Of a DNA stretch of 64,000 bases, positions 28,786 through 40,213 are shown one piece after another (position 1 is the first letter of the stretch; every line of letters begins with the position of its first letter). The notes under the pieces are model-generated. The model was given only the letters and a program-made list of their open reading frames with translations, searched no databases and had not been told where the DNA came from. The position numbers and the translations under genes were made by a program. Location of the stretch: assembly GCF_001642085.1 (NCBI RefSeq), contig NZ_CP014699.1, positions 1,178,001-1,242,000 of the forward strand, read 5' to 3'. The DNA is from Streptococcus pantholopis. GTDB lineage: Bacteria > Bacillota > Bacilli > Lactobacillales > Streptococcaceae.

Positions 28786-29007
28786 GAGTGTACAAATATT
28801 ACAATTACAAATTAGCCCAAAATCAGCAAGTTTATCTATTGCCATATCACTTAACGCCCTATCAAAGAAATGACAAAGTAAGATGTTATTTTAGCTTGCA
28901 CTTTTTGAGAAAAACAGCTGAAATCACTCTCTAACTATAGCCGATTAAAACATTTTTTCAAGAAAATCCCTTAAGGAACTTGACCAATGGTAGAAAAATT
29001 CCGGCAG

Positions 29008-29646
29008 GAGCACACCTCCGCGTGTGCGGGTAAAATTCAAAGACGCTTGCCCTGATGGTAACTTCGCCGGGATCACCCCCGTGTGTGCGGGTAAAATTTC
29101 CAAACATATTATTCTTCGTCTCCTTTTTCGGGATCACCCCCGCATGTGCGGGTAAAATCAAGAATTGGACACTCGGCAAGGTTGGGCAGTAGGATCACCC
29201 CCGCGTGTGCGGGTAAAATAAAACATTTCATCAACAACTAATTAATCAACCGGGATCACCCCCGCGTGTGCGGGTAAAATTTCAGAACGACATAGATGTT
29301 CCCTTGACGGATAGGATCACCCCCGCGTGTGCGGGTAAAATCAGTCAATCAAGCAGCATATCATTTGGCACCAGGGATCACCCCCGTGTGTGCGGGTAAA
29401 ATTATCAAAAGATGGGTAAACCGGATAGTTTTAGGGGATCACCCCCGCGTGTGCGGGTAAAATGATAATCTAAAAGCAGAACTAAGTGAAAAGGTAGGAT
29501 CACCCCCGCGTGTGCGGGTAAAATTTCATCTTTATCTTCCAGCTGGCTTAGTAGATGGGATCACCCCCGCGTGTGCGGGTAAAATGCAACTCTTTGAGGT
29601 CTTCTTCGGTGGCTTTTGGGATCACCCCCGCGTGTGCGGGTAAAAT
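29008..29646 (-). CRISPR. Type I-E CRISPR array, 11 repeats and 10 spacers
   Basis: The 29-bp repeat starts ATTTTACCCGCACACG and ends GGTGATCCC on the minus strand, the type I-E pattern with an inner CCCGC/GCGGG stem. Repeats begin at 29008, 29069, 29130, 29191, 29252, 29313, 29374, 29435, 29496, 29557 and 29618, and all spacers are 32 bp. The first listed (29008) is degenerate in its far half, and several others differ by one base, mostly in the stem loop. The degenerate end is distal to the cas genes, so transcription should run from 29646 to 29008. Only 23 bases separate the array from the cas2 stop. Confidence 0.97.
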
Positions 29647-29669
29647 ACTAAAAGATCCCAATAAAGTCG

Positions 29670-30572
29670 CTATTCATGATTAAACTTCTTCCAAAATTTA
29701 TTTACTTTAGTAGATAGCTTATAAATGAGTTTTGAATCTGGAAGAGCCCTGTGAGGTACTTTCTCTTCGATACCATATGCCTTTAGTACTGTTTGGAGTT
29801 TGTAATTAGGTAAAAATAGCTTTTCATTTTTTACAGTTCTCATTAAATCATGCGTTCTATTCTTCAACAAAGGATAATTTAATTGCGCTAATTCCCTATT
29901 TATAAATTTTATATCGAAATTAATACCATAACCAATCAGGTCCAGGTTTTCGATGAAATTTAAAAATTCTTGTAATACAGTCGAAAGGGCCATGCCTTCA
30001 CGATTCAAAAGTTCCTGACTTATCCCGGTCAGCCGGCTTATACTCTTTGGTAGCGTCTTACCGTAGTGCACTAAATACTCAAATTCTTCGATCTGATTTT
30101 GATTAACTTTAATTGCTCCTATTTCTATAATAGTATTTTCATGTTCATTTAGTCCATCCGTTTCGATATCGACAACTACATAAGGGCTCGGGGGAGTATT
30201 ACTATTTTTAACAGGTGTTGTATATTTTCTGATCTTTCTAAATCTAGCAGCATCACTAAAACCTAATTTAGGTTCTCTGCTAGCAGTATCCAAGCTAGAT
30301 GGTAACATGACCAAAGGAATACCATCGTAATCCGCAACTTTCTTTTGAGCATTTACAGTATCAAATTGATAGCCGATTTCATTTCTATAGGAATAGCTGA
30401 TTGTTGCCTCTCCGTTGCCAACATTATCTCGAACCCTTTCCCACAACTGTTCTCGAACCTTTGTATTAAAATTTCCGACATAAACACCAGTCGCAATCTC
30501 TTGCATCCATTTTGTTAAATCTCCTTTTAAGGAAGGAGGAACATTTGTTACAGTTATCACCGTTAATGGCAT
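29670..30572 (-). CDS. cas2: Cas2-DnaQ fusion, type I-E
   Basis: A 300-residue fusion. Residues 1-95 are a Cas2e domain (MPLTVITVTNVPPSLKGDLTKWM, then IGYQFDTVNAQ). Residues about 125-295 are a DEDDh exonuclease like DnaQ: VVDIETDG, GYGINFDIKF, and HRALPDSKLIYKL with the catalytic His and Asp. Such fusions are known from S. thermophilus type I-E systems, where the exonuclease trims pre-spacers before integration. All DEDDh residues appear intact. The gene follows cas1 by one base. Its 3' end must overlap any array leader. Confidence 0.93.
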   Translation of the reverse strand: MPLTVITVTNVPPSLKGDLTKWMQEIATGVYVGNFNTKVREQLWERVRDNVGNGEATISYSYRNEIGYQFDTVNAQKKVADYDGIPLVMLPSSLDTASREPKLGFSDAARFRKIRKYTTPVKNSNTPPSPYVVVDIETDGLNEHENTIIEIGAIKVNQNQIEEFEYLVHYGKTLPKSISRLTGISQELLNREGMALSTVLQEFLNFIENLDLIGYGINFDIKFINRELAQLNYPLLKNRTHDLMRTVKNEKLFLPNYKLQTVLKAYGIEEKVPHRALPDSKLIYKLSTKVNKFWKKFNHE

Positions 30573-30573
30573 A

Positions 30574-32162
<1,589 letters not shown>

Positions 32163-32164
32163 AT

Positions 32165-32902
32165 TTATCCATCTCCTATACTGCCAAAAACATCATGTTC
32201 TGTTTCATTTTCTTTGGCCATGGGATTGAGAACAGTGACATAATCTCTTGTCTCGTAGCGAAAGCCGAATTTTCTTGCCTTTTGAGAAAATGATATAACT
32301 CTGTCCTGCCGTAGCTGGTAGGCTTCTTTCTCTAACAGGTAGTTATCTGCATAAATTTCTAAGCTAAAACTAGATTCCCTAGAGTGTTTTTTCATGAACC
32401 ATTCGGAAGCTTGCCATTCCACTTGTTTCAAACTGTCTAGGGCACTATCGGATGTCATTTTCAAAAGAAAGTCAGCATTCAATGGAAGACTTCGTCTTCC
32501 CATAAAAAGCTGAAAGTATGGATTTTTCAAACCTTCTTCAATAGTTGACATCAATACATCATCTTTATGCGAAATGGCAATGATAAACACAGCATCTTCT
32601 AAATAATAGCGATTGGTTACATAAGTTCTTTCAAACTCCCCATTGCTTTTATACTTTTTCGCAGTATGATAATCCCGTAATAGTTTACCTTGCTGATCTA
32701 CCCGAACAGCAAAATCCAAATCATTTAACCGCTGAAGCTTCTCTTCCTCATCTCTGAGGTAGCCAAGACTGGCAGCAATCAATCCAATCACCGCACTTTT
32801 TGACGGATAAAAATCTGTATGCCTAGTCTCAAAATGTGAACTGGTTCCCCACGATTGTAAAGGACCAGCCAGTTTTAATAAAATGGTTTTCATTTTATTC
32901 AC
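32165..32902 (-). CDS. cas5e: Cascade subunit Cas5e
   Basis: A 245-residue RAMP subunit that caps the 5' handle of the crRNA in Cascade. The family opening is present (ILLKLAGPLQSWGTSSHFETRHTDFYPSKSAVIGLIAASLG), and the FMGRRSLPLNADFLL motif follows near residue 130. The short CDS follows cas7e by six bases. No defects are visible. Confidence 0.93.
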   Translation of the reverse strand: MNKMKTILLKLAGPLQSWGTSSHFETRHTDFYPSKSAVIGLIAASLGYLRDEEEKLQRLNDLDFAVRVDQQGKLLRDYHTAKKYKSNGEFERTYVTNRYYLEDAVFIIAISHKDDVLMSTIEEGLKNPYFQLFMGRRSLPLNADFLLKMTSDSALDSLKQVEWQASEWFMKKHSRESSFSLEIYADNYLLEKEAYQLRQDRVISFSQKARKFGFRYETRDYVTVLNPMAKENETEHDVFGSIGDG

Positions 32903-32908
32903 CTACTC

Positions 32909-33985
32909 TTAAATTAACTGTGACACTTCTTTAGAAAAATCACTCAACAGTTCGGATACAGAATTCTTTTCAATACCTTCAATGTTTTTTAATTCTTCTA
33001 CATCTTCCAAAGTAATATAGAAGGTCAGCATTGGTTTATTGACAAACTTCTCTACCTTAACGAATTCATTTGCTAATTTTTCAATGGATTGAACCACATA
33101 GCCTTCTGTTGATTTCACCGGTTTTTCAAAGGCACTGACAAGACTAATTGGACGGTCATTTCTCAACGTCACAACCAGAGCTTGCGGTAATGTTTGATTG
33201 GCAAATGATGTTACCTTCCCTGTCGGAAGAGACTTAACAAAGGCTTCAATAAACAGACTTAAAGAATTAACGAGACTTTCCTTATCACCTAGCTGCTTCA
33301 TCAAGTCGTGAACAGCTACATTGGCATAACGGTATAAAGTTGAGGAGTTAAACTCAATCGTTCCCAGCATTCCGGCTCCCGCATTATTTTCGGGAGCTAA
33401 ATCATCCACTGCCGTATAGAAGTCAAATTCCGTCTGCACGGCATGTGTCGAAATGGCGTGAGCAACCTGTGATGAAGCGTCTTCATTCAAAGATGGATCA
33501 TCTGCCACCATTCGGCCAAATAGAGCGATATCAACAGCTGGAGTGGATTTCATGATTTTTTTCAATTCTTTTTTGTCAGTAATATTATCAATTGCAGCTT
33601 GAGCTAATTTTTTGGCTTGAACATCACTTAAAAAGAATAATGCTTTTGCTTTAAAGTCTTTAGTCTTAATCCCTGCTCCATCGTGTAAAATCTTATTAGC
33701 TTTGTTCAAAGCATCTTCATCAACAATTGATGAATCCAGTCCAATAATCTTATCTGCTACATATCTAACGATATCCTTAGTTCTCACACCAATATTGTTT
33801 TGTTCACTATTATCAGAAAAATACTTTCTAATTGCTCTCTTCCACGATTGCGAACTAACTCTGGCACGTCTGACACCGCCATATTGAGCTGTTTTAGGGC
33901 TTCCTGTATCATCTCTGTTAATATTTGATGGTGGAAGTGTTTGAATAGCATGAATGTCTAAAAATAAGTGTTGGTTAGTTGTCAT
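32909..33985 (-). CDS. cas7e: Cascade backbone subunit Cas7e
   Basis: A 358-residue Cse4/CasC-type RAMP. Six copies form the helical backbone along the crRNA. The family opening LDIHAIQTLPPSNINRDDTGSPK and GGVRRARVSSQSWKRAIR is present. So is SLFIEAFVKSLPTGKVTSFANQTLPQALVV later in the protein, another common signature. The start overlaps the cse2 stop region by 11 bases, showing coupled translation. Confidence 0.95.
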   Translation of the reverse strand: MTTNQHLFLDIHAIQTLPPSNINRDDTGSPKTAQYGGVRRARVSSQSWKRAIRKYFSDNSEQNNIGVRTKDIVRYVADKIIGLDSSIVDEDALNKANKILHDGAGIKTKDFKAKALFFLSDVQAKKLAQAAIDNITDKKELKKIMKSTPAVDIALFGRMVADDPSLNEDASSQVAHAISTHAVQTEFDFYTAVDDLAPENNAGAGMLGTIEFNSSTLYRYANVAVHDLMKQLGDKESLVNSLSLFIEAFVKSLPTGKVTSFANQTLPQALVVTLRNDRPISLVSAFEKPVKSTEGYVVQSIEKLANEFVKVEKFVNKPMLTFYITLEDVEELKNIEGIEKNSVSELLSDFSKEVSQLI

Positions 33986-34571
33986 TGTCTTTTTCTCCTT
34001 TAAAATTGCGTTTATAGTAGTCCCTTGCCCAAGATAAGCGGACTCTTTCCTGATAACCTCTTAAAAACCAATATAGATCTTCTGATAACTTGGCATAAGC
34101 CACCTTGGTTTCAGGTGATTTTGATTTTAATAAGGTGATTAGATGTCTTAAATGATAAACTAATTCTTCAAATGTCGATGATGTTGTTGTGACATTAAAT
34201 CTTCTGTCTAGTGCTGTCGTATCCTCACCTTGACGAAGCTGTCTAAATGAACAGCCAATATTTTGATACTTATTTTCGTCTCCAGCAAGTACGCTGTAAG
34301 ATAGACTTTGTTGATGCAAGGCATAGAGTTGTAGTGTGGTCAAAATAGCCCATTCTTCATAGCTAGTATGTCCATTACATCCTAAAAATTCCTCTGGTAA
34401 ATCTTCAAACAAAATAGGCCAAACAGCCACTGTCTCACTGATTGGCTTTCCAATAGATTGACGCAATCTTGCCAACATAGCTTTTCCTGATGATGTATTC
34501 TTTTGCTTACTTAATTTTATTAGAATTTTACTCGTTGTTGAAGCAACCTTTACTTTCTTTTGTTCTGGCAT
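33975..34571 (-). CDS. cse2: Cascade small subunit Cse2 (Cas11e)
   Basis: A 198-residue helical protein. The pattern SGKAMLARLRQSIGKPISE, LQLYALHQQ, and a C-terminal DLYWFLRGYQERVRLSWARDYYK is typical of CasB/Cse2, two copies of which line the Cascade belly and hold the non-target strand. The length is in the upper normal range. It overlaps cas7e and follows cse1 by 12 bases. Confidence 0.9.
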   Translation of the reverse strand: MPEQKKVKVASTTSKILIKLSKQKNTSSGKAMLARLRQSIGKPISETVAVWPILFEDLPEEFLGCNGHTSYEEWAILTTLQLYALHQQSLSYSVLAGDENKYQNIGCSFRQLRQGEDTTALDRRFNVTTTSSTFEELVYHLRHLITLLKSKSPETKVAYAKLSEDLYWFLRGYQERVRLSWARDYYKRNFKGEKDNDN

Positions 34572-34583
34572 CTTATCCCTCCT

Positions 34584-36260
34584 TTATTTTAAATTTTGAC
34601 TGAGCCAATAACTAAATTCATTGTAGGCTGTTGCGATATTCTTCACAGATTTACCTTCAACAATTCCGATATAATCTCTATTTCCGCCATTAGACAACAG
34701 CGTCTTGGCTTCATCTTCTACAAGATTTTTTAAGGTTTTTCGCCAATCCATCACTTTCACATCTTTTTCATCATTAGGCTGAATACTGGCTAGCCACTGT
34801 CTGAAAGGCTGATCAATTTTGAAATATAACTCTTCGATTTTCTGACTTGTAAATGAATTTGAGGAGATATTGCGTATTTCCTTTATATCATCAATATATT
34901 TTTTATAAGTTTTGGAGATGACTTTTTTAGTTTCTTCCACAGTATCATTAATTCGAGGAACCCAACCGCCTTCCTCTAAATCAGCCAGTACAAGTTCATT
35001 GATGGAAAGATAGTCAGTGATTTCGTCAGTGGGAACCCATGATGTAGCATTACCATCTTCCTGCATACTAACAGCATAAATAATGATATTCTTATTTCCA
35101 ATTTCTTTTTCAATCCCCTTTAGCCAATCAATTATTCCAGGCTTTCTTAAATTACTTGCAGTATCTTTAATTGCCAAAAGCCCAAAAGAGCGCCATAAAG
35201 ATTGATTTAATGAATGTTTTTGCGGTGTATAAGTATCTTTATTCCCACCGGTCTGATTATATCTCCATAGACTCATAGGTTCCAAAAAATTATCTTGATG
35301 ATTAATATCTGGTAATTTTACTATCTCAAATGAAAACGGAGAACTTAAATCTATATCAGGATTAATATAGACCCCTCTACTCCAAATTGTATACAAGCTA
35401 GCAATATTGCTCATTTTATTATGGTAAAGATAACCATCTATTAAATCACTGCTGCTGTTTTCCCAGCAAGGCAGCTGAATATGAATAAGATTATCCTTTT
35501 CGTCATAATCCAAAATACAGTTTAGCATCAAGGTTTCAAATAAACTATTTCCTTTAATATAAAGCCCTCCGATATCAAACAGCCAGCCTTTTGAGGATTT
35601 ATATTTTTCCTGTCCAAAAATAACTTTATCAGATAATCCTGAATATCCTTGAAAAGTAAGCAGCCATCTTGCTACTTCAGACGCCCTTAATACTTCCTTA
35701 TTTTTATTAGTTTTAGGAGAAAACAGGGCAATTTTATTTCCACTTTCTGAAATTGTTCTATCAATATTTTTACCTGAAATAGAACTTGCCTTCGCTTTGC
35801 TGATTTTATCTTTATCAATATCCTCTTTCCTCACCTGAAAAAAAGGATGGTCTTCATCAAAAAGATAAAATCGGTCACGCCACTTTTCTAAGTATTGGCT
35901 GACAATTTCTGGGAATTGTCCTTGTTCCCAAAGATTTACCCAAGTTTCATACAAAGCATCGCTGTAGTCCTCAATATCTTCCTCATCAACTTTTTCAATT
36001 TGTCTTAAACGCTCATCTACTTCGAGACAGTCATAAGGGTTCCCATCTGCATCAAATCTTGAGAAAACTGTATGTAAGACGGCCAAAAGAACTCTCAACA
36101 CAGCAAAATCCTGCGTTTTTGTATCGCCAGCTAAGTCCTTATATTGGTGAGCATGAGCAAATAATTCCAAGAAAGACACCTCTTTGGTATGTCCTCTCTC
36201 ATCATAAACAACTGAAATCCAAGGCTCATCTAGTAAATTAAAGCGGCTCAAACCCATCAC
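34584..36260 (-). CDS. cse1: Cascade large subunit Cse1 (Cas8e)
   Basis: A 558-residue protein that recognises the PAM and recruits Cas3. The opening FNLLDEPWISVVYDERGHTKEVSFLELFAHAH and the RVLLAVLHTVF and DHPFFQV segments match CasA/Cse1, and the C-terminal four-helix part is present. The ATG overlaps the cas3 stop by four bases. No truncation is visible. Confidence 0.93.
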   Translation of the reverse strand: MMGLSRFNLLDEPWISVVYDERGHTKEVSFLELFAHAHQYKDLAGDTKTQDFAVLRVLLAVLHTVFSRFDADGNPYDCLEVDERLRQIEKVDEEDIEDYSDALYETWVNLWEQGQFPEIVSQYLEKWRDRFYLFDEDHPFFQVRKEDIDKDKISKAKASSISGKNIDRTISESGNKIALFSPKTNKNKEVLRASEVARWLLTFQGYSGLSDKVIFGQEKYKSSKGWLFDIGGLYIKGNSLFETLMLNCILDYDEKDNLIHIQLPCWENSSSDLIDGYLYHNKMSNIASLYTIWSRGVYINPDIDLSSPFSFEIVKLPDINHQDNFLEPMSLWRYNQTGGNKDTYTPQKHSLNQSLWRSFGLLAIKDTASNLRKPGIIDWLKGIEKEIGNKNIIIYAVSMQEDGNATSWVPTDEITDYLSINELVLADLEEGGWVPRINDTVEETKKVISKTYKKYIDDIKEIRNISSNSFTSQKIEELYFKIDQPFRQWLASIQPNDEKDVKVMDWRKTLKNLVEDEAKTLLSNGGNRDYIGIVEGKSVKNIATAYNEFSYWLSQNLK

Positions 36261-39034
36261 ACCCTTTCTGCTTGCAGCCCATATTTTTCGTCATATTTTA
36301 ACCTAAAACCATTTAGCGTAAACTCATTATCTTCGTTAAAGATAACCCCCAGCGAACCTTTTAGCCATGAAGAGTTGCTCCAATCAGGCAAATGTCTCAT
36401 ATGATATTCTTCAAGCTCTTTAATTGTTTTATCAGCATTATAAGATTTGGATAAGGCTAAAGGTAATCGCAATGTATTCTGTGCGACCTGTTTGGCTAGA
36501 TTAGAGGCCGTAATATCAGCTGAAATATCTTTATTTTCTCCAAATAAACCATACCCACTCTCCACTACTTTTAAAGCAACAACTTCAATGGTATCTTCAC
36601 TATCTCTGACCTGCGCATATGCTTTTTCCTCACTCTCGTCAGGATTAGGTTTTTTTAGCCAGCCTATAAGATTTTCTGGACGTCTTCTAGACGGCTTCAA
36701 AACGGGATTGTCAATTCGATAATTCTTAGCCTTGGTTTCTTTACTTTCAATTTTAACTTTGTATTCCTTCTGTGCCTCAATGTATCTGACATTTAATTTA
36801 TCCCCGAAGTTAATCTCTTGTTCAAAATCATATGCCTTCTGAACAAGTGGAGAAATATCTGCGGGTAAATGGATAGAATCTGGCAAGAAATACTGTGTTC
36901 TGGCTAAGAGATAATCACCGTAAACAAAGGAAGACCCTTCTTCAAAATCCAAACTCTCACTAGTTCCCAATACATAGAATCGAGGCTCTTTGTGCTTTGT
37001 TGGCCTTTTTATATCATGTCGGTGCAGTCGTCCCACCCGCTGAATTAACAAATCCATCGGTGCTAAGTCACTAATCAATACGTCAAAATCAATATCTAAA
37101 GACTGCTCAATGACCTGCGTTCCAATAATAATTTTTCGTTTAGGCCTTTGGGCTTTTTTGCCAATTATCTTCAGGAGTTCCTTTTCTTTTTGCATTCTCT
37201 GTGTTGCAATAAAGCCTGAGTGCAAGAGATCTACCATATCTTCACCAAATTTTTCTGCAAAAGTTTTGGCTAGTTCCTGAGCTCTCTTCACTGTATTGAT
37301 AATAAGACCAAGGACTCCTCCATCCAGAAGTTCTTTTTCTACGGTCTCCAGTAACTCCTCTTCTTTCAGCCTTTCAACTGTAATCGTTTTGTTTTCACTC
37401 TGTCGGAAGTCTTTTATTTGATAAACGTCATTCCCATCGTTATAGGTAACCAAAGGGTAAGCATCGGTTTTTAAATTTTCAGCTAGCTCTTTTCTTTCTT
37501 TTTTATTAAACTCTTTCCCCAGACCAAGCATATAGTTTTTTAACAGTTCCACTCTTCTTTCAGCAGGCAAGGTTGCCGATAAAATGATAACTGGTACACC
37601 ATAGGCACCCATCCAGCGGATTGCTTCCAGCAAATACTGGTTCATGTAGGAATCATAGGCATGCACCTCATCAATAATCACGACTTTTTTACTAAAGCCC
37701 AAGTGCCGTAAAGCAAGATGTTTTTGTTTTAAGGCTACCATCAAAAACTGATCAACTGTACCGATAACAAAGTCATCTAATGAAGCAGTCTTTCTGCCGG
37801 AAAACCACTGATTAACAATAACGCTACCATTCTCTTCAAAGTAATCGCTATTGATATTACTAGCAGTTGGTAACTCTGAAAAGGCTTCGTTCAGTTGGGC
37901 TTTACCATGCACGAGATGAATAGAAACATTTTCATTTTCTTCTAGGTCTTTTCGGATGCTTTCAAGCCACTTTTCTATTCTGCGAAAAATCCCATTGGAA
38001 GTTGCTTGAGTAGGTAAGCCAAAAAAGATCCCATTTCTTCCTGTTTTAGCTGCCAGCTGTTCTGTTGCTATTAAAGCGGCTTCTGTTTTCCCTACACCCA
38101 TCGGAGCTTCTAAAATAAAGATCCCAGGTTTTCTTGTATTAACGATCGTATCCGCAAGTACAGTCTGCACATCTCTAGGCTTAAAACCAAAACGGCTTTT
38201 ATAAACCTTTTCAAAGTCAATAAGATCTGCGGGTTCCCACAAACGCGTTTTCTTCCACTCAGAAAAACCAATTTGTATTCTGTTTGATGGATCACTTACT
38301 TCTGCATCATCAACCGATAACAAAGGAAAATAATCTTCATTGCTAGCAATCCAGTCAGCCATAATGAGAACTCCAGATAAAATAACCTGAGCAGGCTGTT
38401 TAACCTTAGGCAAATCCTCAACGCTTGTAAAGCCGCTAACCTCTAATCCCCAGTTAAAAATATTTCTCTGGGCTTGCTCCCATTTTTGATGAATTTTATT
38501 CTCCGAGTCTTGAATTTGAAAATAATTAGTTGGATACGATTGACCCTGACTTTTATAATCTTCAGTAGAATCAATCGGTTTGCCATGGTGGCCGCCAATG
38601 ATGGTCGCAAGGTCTTCCCTGACTCCATATCTATATAAAAGGTACTGACCGGCAATACTATGGTGACTTTGCCTAGGTTTAGCCAATTGAAGAGAACTGA
38701 TTCCTTCAAAACCCGATCGTTCTAACTTTTCTAAAAGTTGCAGATCTAAATCCTCAGAATTTGAATAGCCTTTTTGAGTCTGAAAAGCTGGTGTAGCCTT
38801 TCCTATGTCATGCACTGCAGCTAAAAATTGAGCAACTCGTTTGCCTAAATCTTCTGCTTTATAAGCACTTTCTAATGACTCTTCAATCAATCGCTTTTGC
38901 CCGTCTCCTAACCAATGTTCCCACAACAGGCCAGCTACATTCTTTGTGTCTTCTAAATGCTGCATCAGAGAAAGCCAAAGCAGTCGACCGCTGTCTTCAC
39001 GCTTTTTTGCCCAAAAATAAGACTTTCTTTTCAT
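36257..39034 (-). CDS. cas3: CRISPR helicase-nuclease Cas3, type I
   Basis: A 925-residue fusion of an N-terminal HD nuclease and a superfamily 2 helicase. The HD motif is FLAAVHDIGKATPAF, with a further HHS (QSHHSIAGQYLL) and IIGGHHGK. The helicase shows Walker A APMGVGKTEAALI, the DEVH box IIDEVHAYDSYM, motif III LSATLP and motif VI QRVGRLHRHD. All are intact, so degradation of targets recruited by Cascade should work. It is the first gene of the I-E operon, with AAAGGA nine bases before the ATG. Confidence 0.95.
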   Translation of the reverse strand: MKRKSYFWAKKREDSGRLLWLSLMQHLEDTKNVAGLLWEHWLGDGQKRLIEESLESAYKAEDLGKRVAQFLAAVHDIGKATPAFQTQKGYSNSEDLDLQLLEKLERSGFEGISSLQLAKPRQSHHSIAGQYLLYRYGVREDLATIIGGHHGKPIDSTEDYKSQGQSYPTNYFQIQDSENKIHQKWEQAQRNIFNWGLEVSGFTSVEDLPKVKQPAQVILSGVLIMADWIASNEDYFPLLSVDDAEVSDPSNRIQIGFSEWKKTRLWEPADLIDFEKVYKSRFGFKPRDVQTVLADTIVNTRKPGIFILEAPMGVGKTEAALIATEQLAAKTGRNGIFFGLPTQATSNGIFRRIEKWLESIRKDLEENENVSIHLVHGKAQLNEAFSELPTASNINSDYFEENGSVIVNQWFSGRKTASLDDFVIGTVDQFLMVALKQKHLALRHLGFSKKVVIIDEVHAYDSYMNQYLLEAIRWMGAYGVPVIILSATLPAERRVELLKNYMLGLGKEFNKKERKELAENLKTDAYPLVTYNDGNDVYQIKDFRQSENKTITVERLKEEELLETVEKELLDGGVLGLIINTVKRAQELAKTFAEKFGEDMVDLLHSGFIATQRMQKEKELLKIIGKKAQRPKRKIIIGTQVIEQSLDIDFDVLISDLAPMDLLIQRVGRLHRHDIKRPTKHKEPRFYVLGTSESLDFEEGSSFVYGDYLLARTQYFLPDSIHLPADISPLVQKAYDFEQEINFGDKLNVRYIEAQKEYKVKIESKETKAKNYRIDNPVLKPSRRRPENLIGWLKKPNPDESEEKAYAQVRDSEDTIEVVALKVVESGYGLFGENKDISADITASNLAKQVAQNTLRLPLALSKSYNADKTIKELEEYHMRHLPDWSNSSWLKGSLGVIFNEDNEFTLNGFRLKYDEKYGLQAERV

Positions 39035-39103
39035 AGATAAAAATCCTTTATCCTTTATAATATCAACTAGTCAGAATATTACAAAAATTTCTATTCTGCT
39101 ACG

Positions 39104-39109
39104 ATTATA
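39104..39109 (-). promoter_or_regulatory. Possible -10 element of the I-E cas operon
   Basis: TATAAT on the minus strand, about 70 bases before the cas3 start. No good -35 is seen at 16-18 bases. The region is AT-rich and is directly abutted by the IS30-like element beginning at 39147, so an insertion may have replaced the original upstream region. Confidence 0.4.
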
Positions 39110-39146
39110 CCATATAATACCACATAAAAAACAGTTTTTTATCCCA

Positions 39147-40186
39147 ATTTGTATAATTAAGCTAGACAGAAAAAGCCATCTATGTTAGGCTCAGATAAAC
39201 TACCACATTTGTCTGAAAGGAACTAACATAAATGACCTACACTCATCTTACCACAAATGAACTCGTAATGATAGAGGCATATTACCAAGCAGGGAAGAAA
39301 GTTTGCGATATTTCCAAGTCACTTGTCAGAGCACGTCAAACGATTTATAATGTTCTTTCTTTCCTAAAAGCTGGTCATTCGGCTTATGACTATTATGAAC
39401 GCTACAAAGCCAACAAGAAGCGTTGTGGTCGGAAAAACACCCAACTCACAAAGCCAGTACAAGACTTTATCCAATCACGTTTAGAATTGGGGTGGAGTCT
39501 CGATGTGATAAAAGGGACTCATCCTGATAAAATTCCTTGTTCTATGAGAACCCTTTATTGCTTAGCTGACCGGGGTATCATCGATAAAAAAGATTTACCT
39601 TGGCAAGGGAAACGAAAGTCCAATGGGAAGAAAGAAACTCGCGGAAAACAAGCGTTTCGCAGAGATATTCGTCAACGTGCTGAAATGTATCCAGAGTTTG
39701 ATACTGAATTTGGTCATCTTGAAGGGGATACCATTGTTGGTAAGAATCACAAAAGTGCCGTTATTACGCTAGTTGAGAAGCAGTCAAAACGATTATCACA
39801 CTTCAAACCAATGGACGAAAAGCTAGTGATATTGAGTATTCAGTCAGTAAGTAGATGTCACAGTTTCCAAAACATCTCTTTAAGTCCATTACTTTTGATT
39901 GCGGGAAAGAATTCTCGAATTGGCAGTCCATTTCCAATAAACATGACATTGACATATTCTTTGCGGATCCAGGATGTCCGGGTTAACGCGTTCTAAATGA
40001 ACATTCTAATGACTTATTAAGACGACACGGACTTCCTAAGCAAATGGACTTCAGCGGCATTTCTCAAAAATGTTTATCAGCTATAGCTGATAAGAGAAAT
40101 AGAATTTCAAGAAAATCATTGAACTACAAAACACCTTATCACGTTTTTCTGACTAACATCAAAATGTCTAACTTAATTTGACAAAT
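39147..40186 (+). mobile_element. Decayed IS30-family insertion sequence
   Basis: The element is about 1.04 kb, bounded by imperfect 22-bp inverted repeats. The left one (39147-39168) begins ATTTGTATAATTAAGC and the right one (40165-40186), read inward, begins ATTTGTCAAATTAAGT. Both end in TAGACA. It encodes an IS30-type transposase broken by a frameshift and stops. It lies just upstream of the I-E cas operon. Confidence 0.8.
39232..40182 (+). pseudogene. IS30-family transposase, frameshifted
   Basis: The first frame reads MTYTHLTTNELVMIEAYY (HTH domain), then EFGHLEGDTIVGKNHKSAVITLVEK with the first catalytic Asp of the DDE core. Near 39805-39815 a one-base shift moves the match to another frame, reading PKHLFKSITFDCGKEFSNW and DIDIFFADPG. 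A TAA follows near 39982, and then LNEHSNDLLRRHGLPKQMD and KSLNYKTPYHVFLT. The gene is thus dead, with at least one frameshift and two stops (a TAG near 39857 as well). Confidence 0.85.
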
Positions 40187-40213
40187 GAGGTATTTAAAAC
40201 AATCTTATAATTT

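Noticed and set aside
28958..29179. Minus-strand frame of 73 codons
   Set aside because: It is made of I-E repeats and spacers and has no ribosome site.
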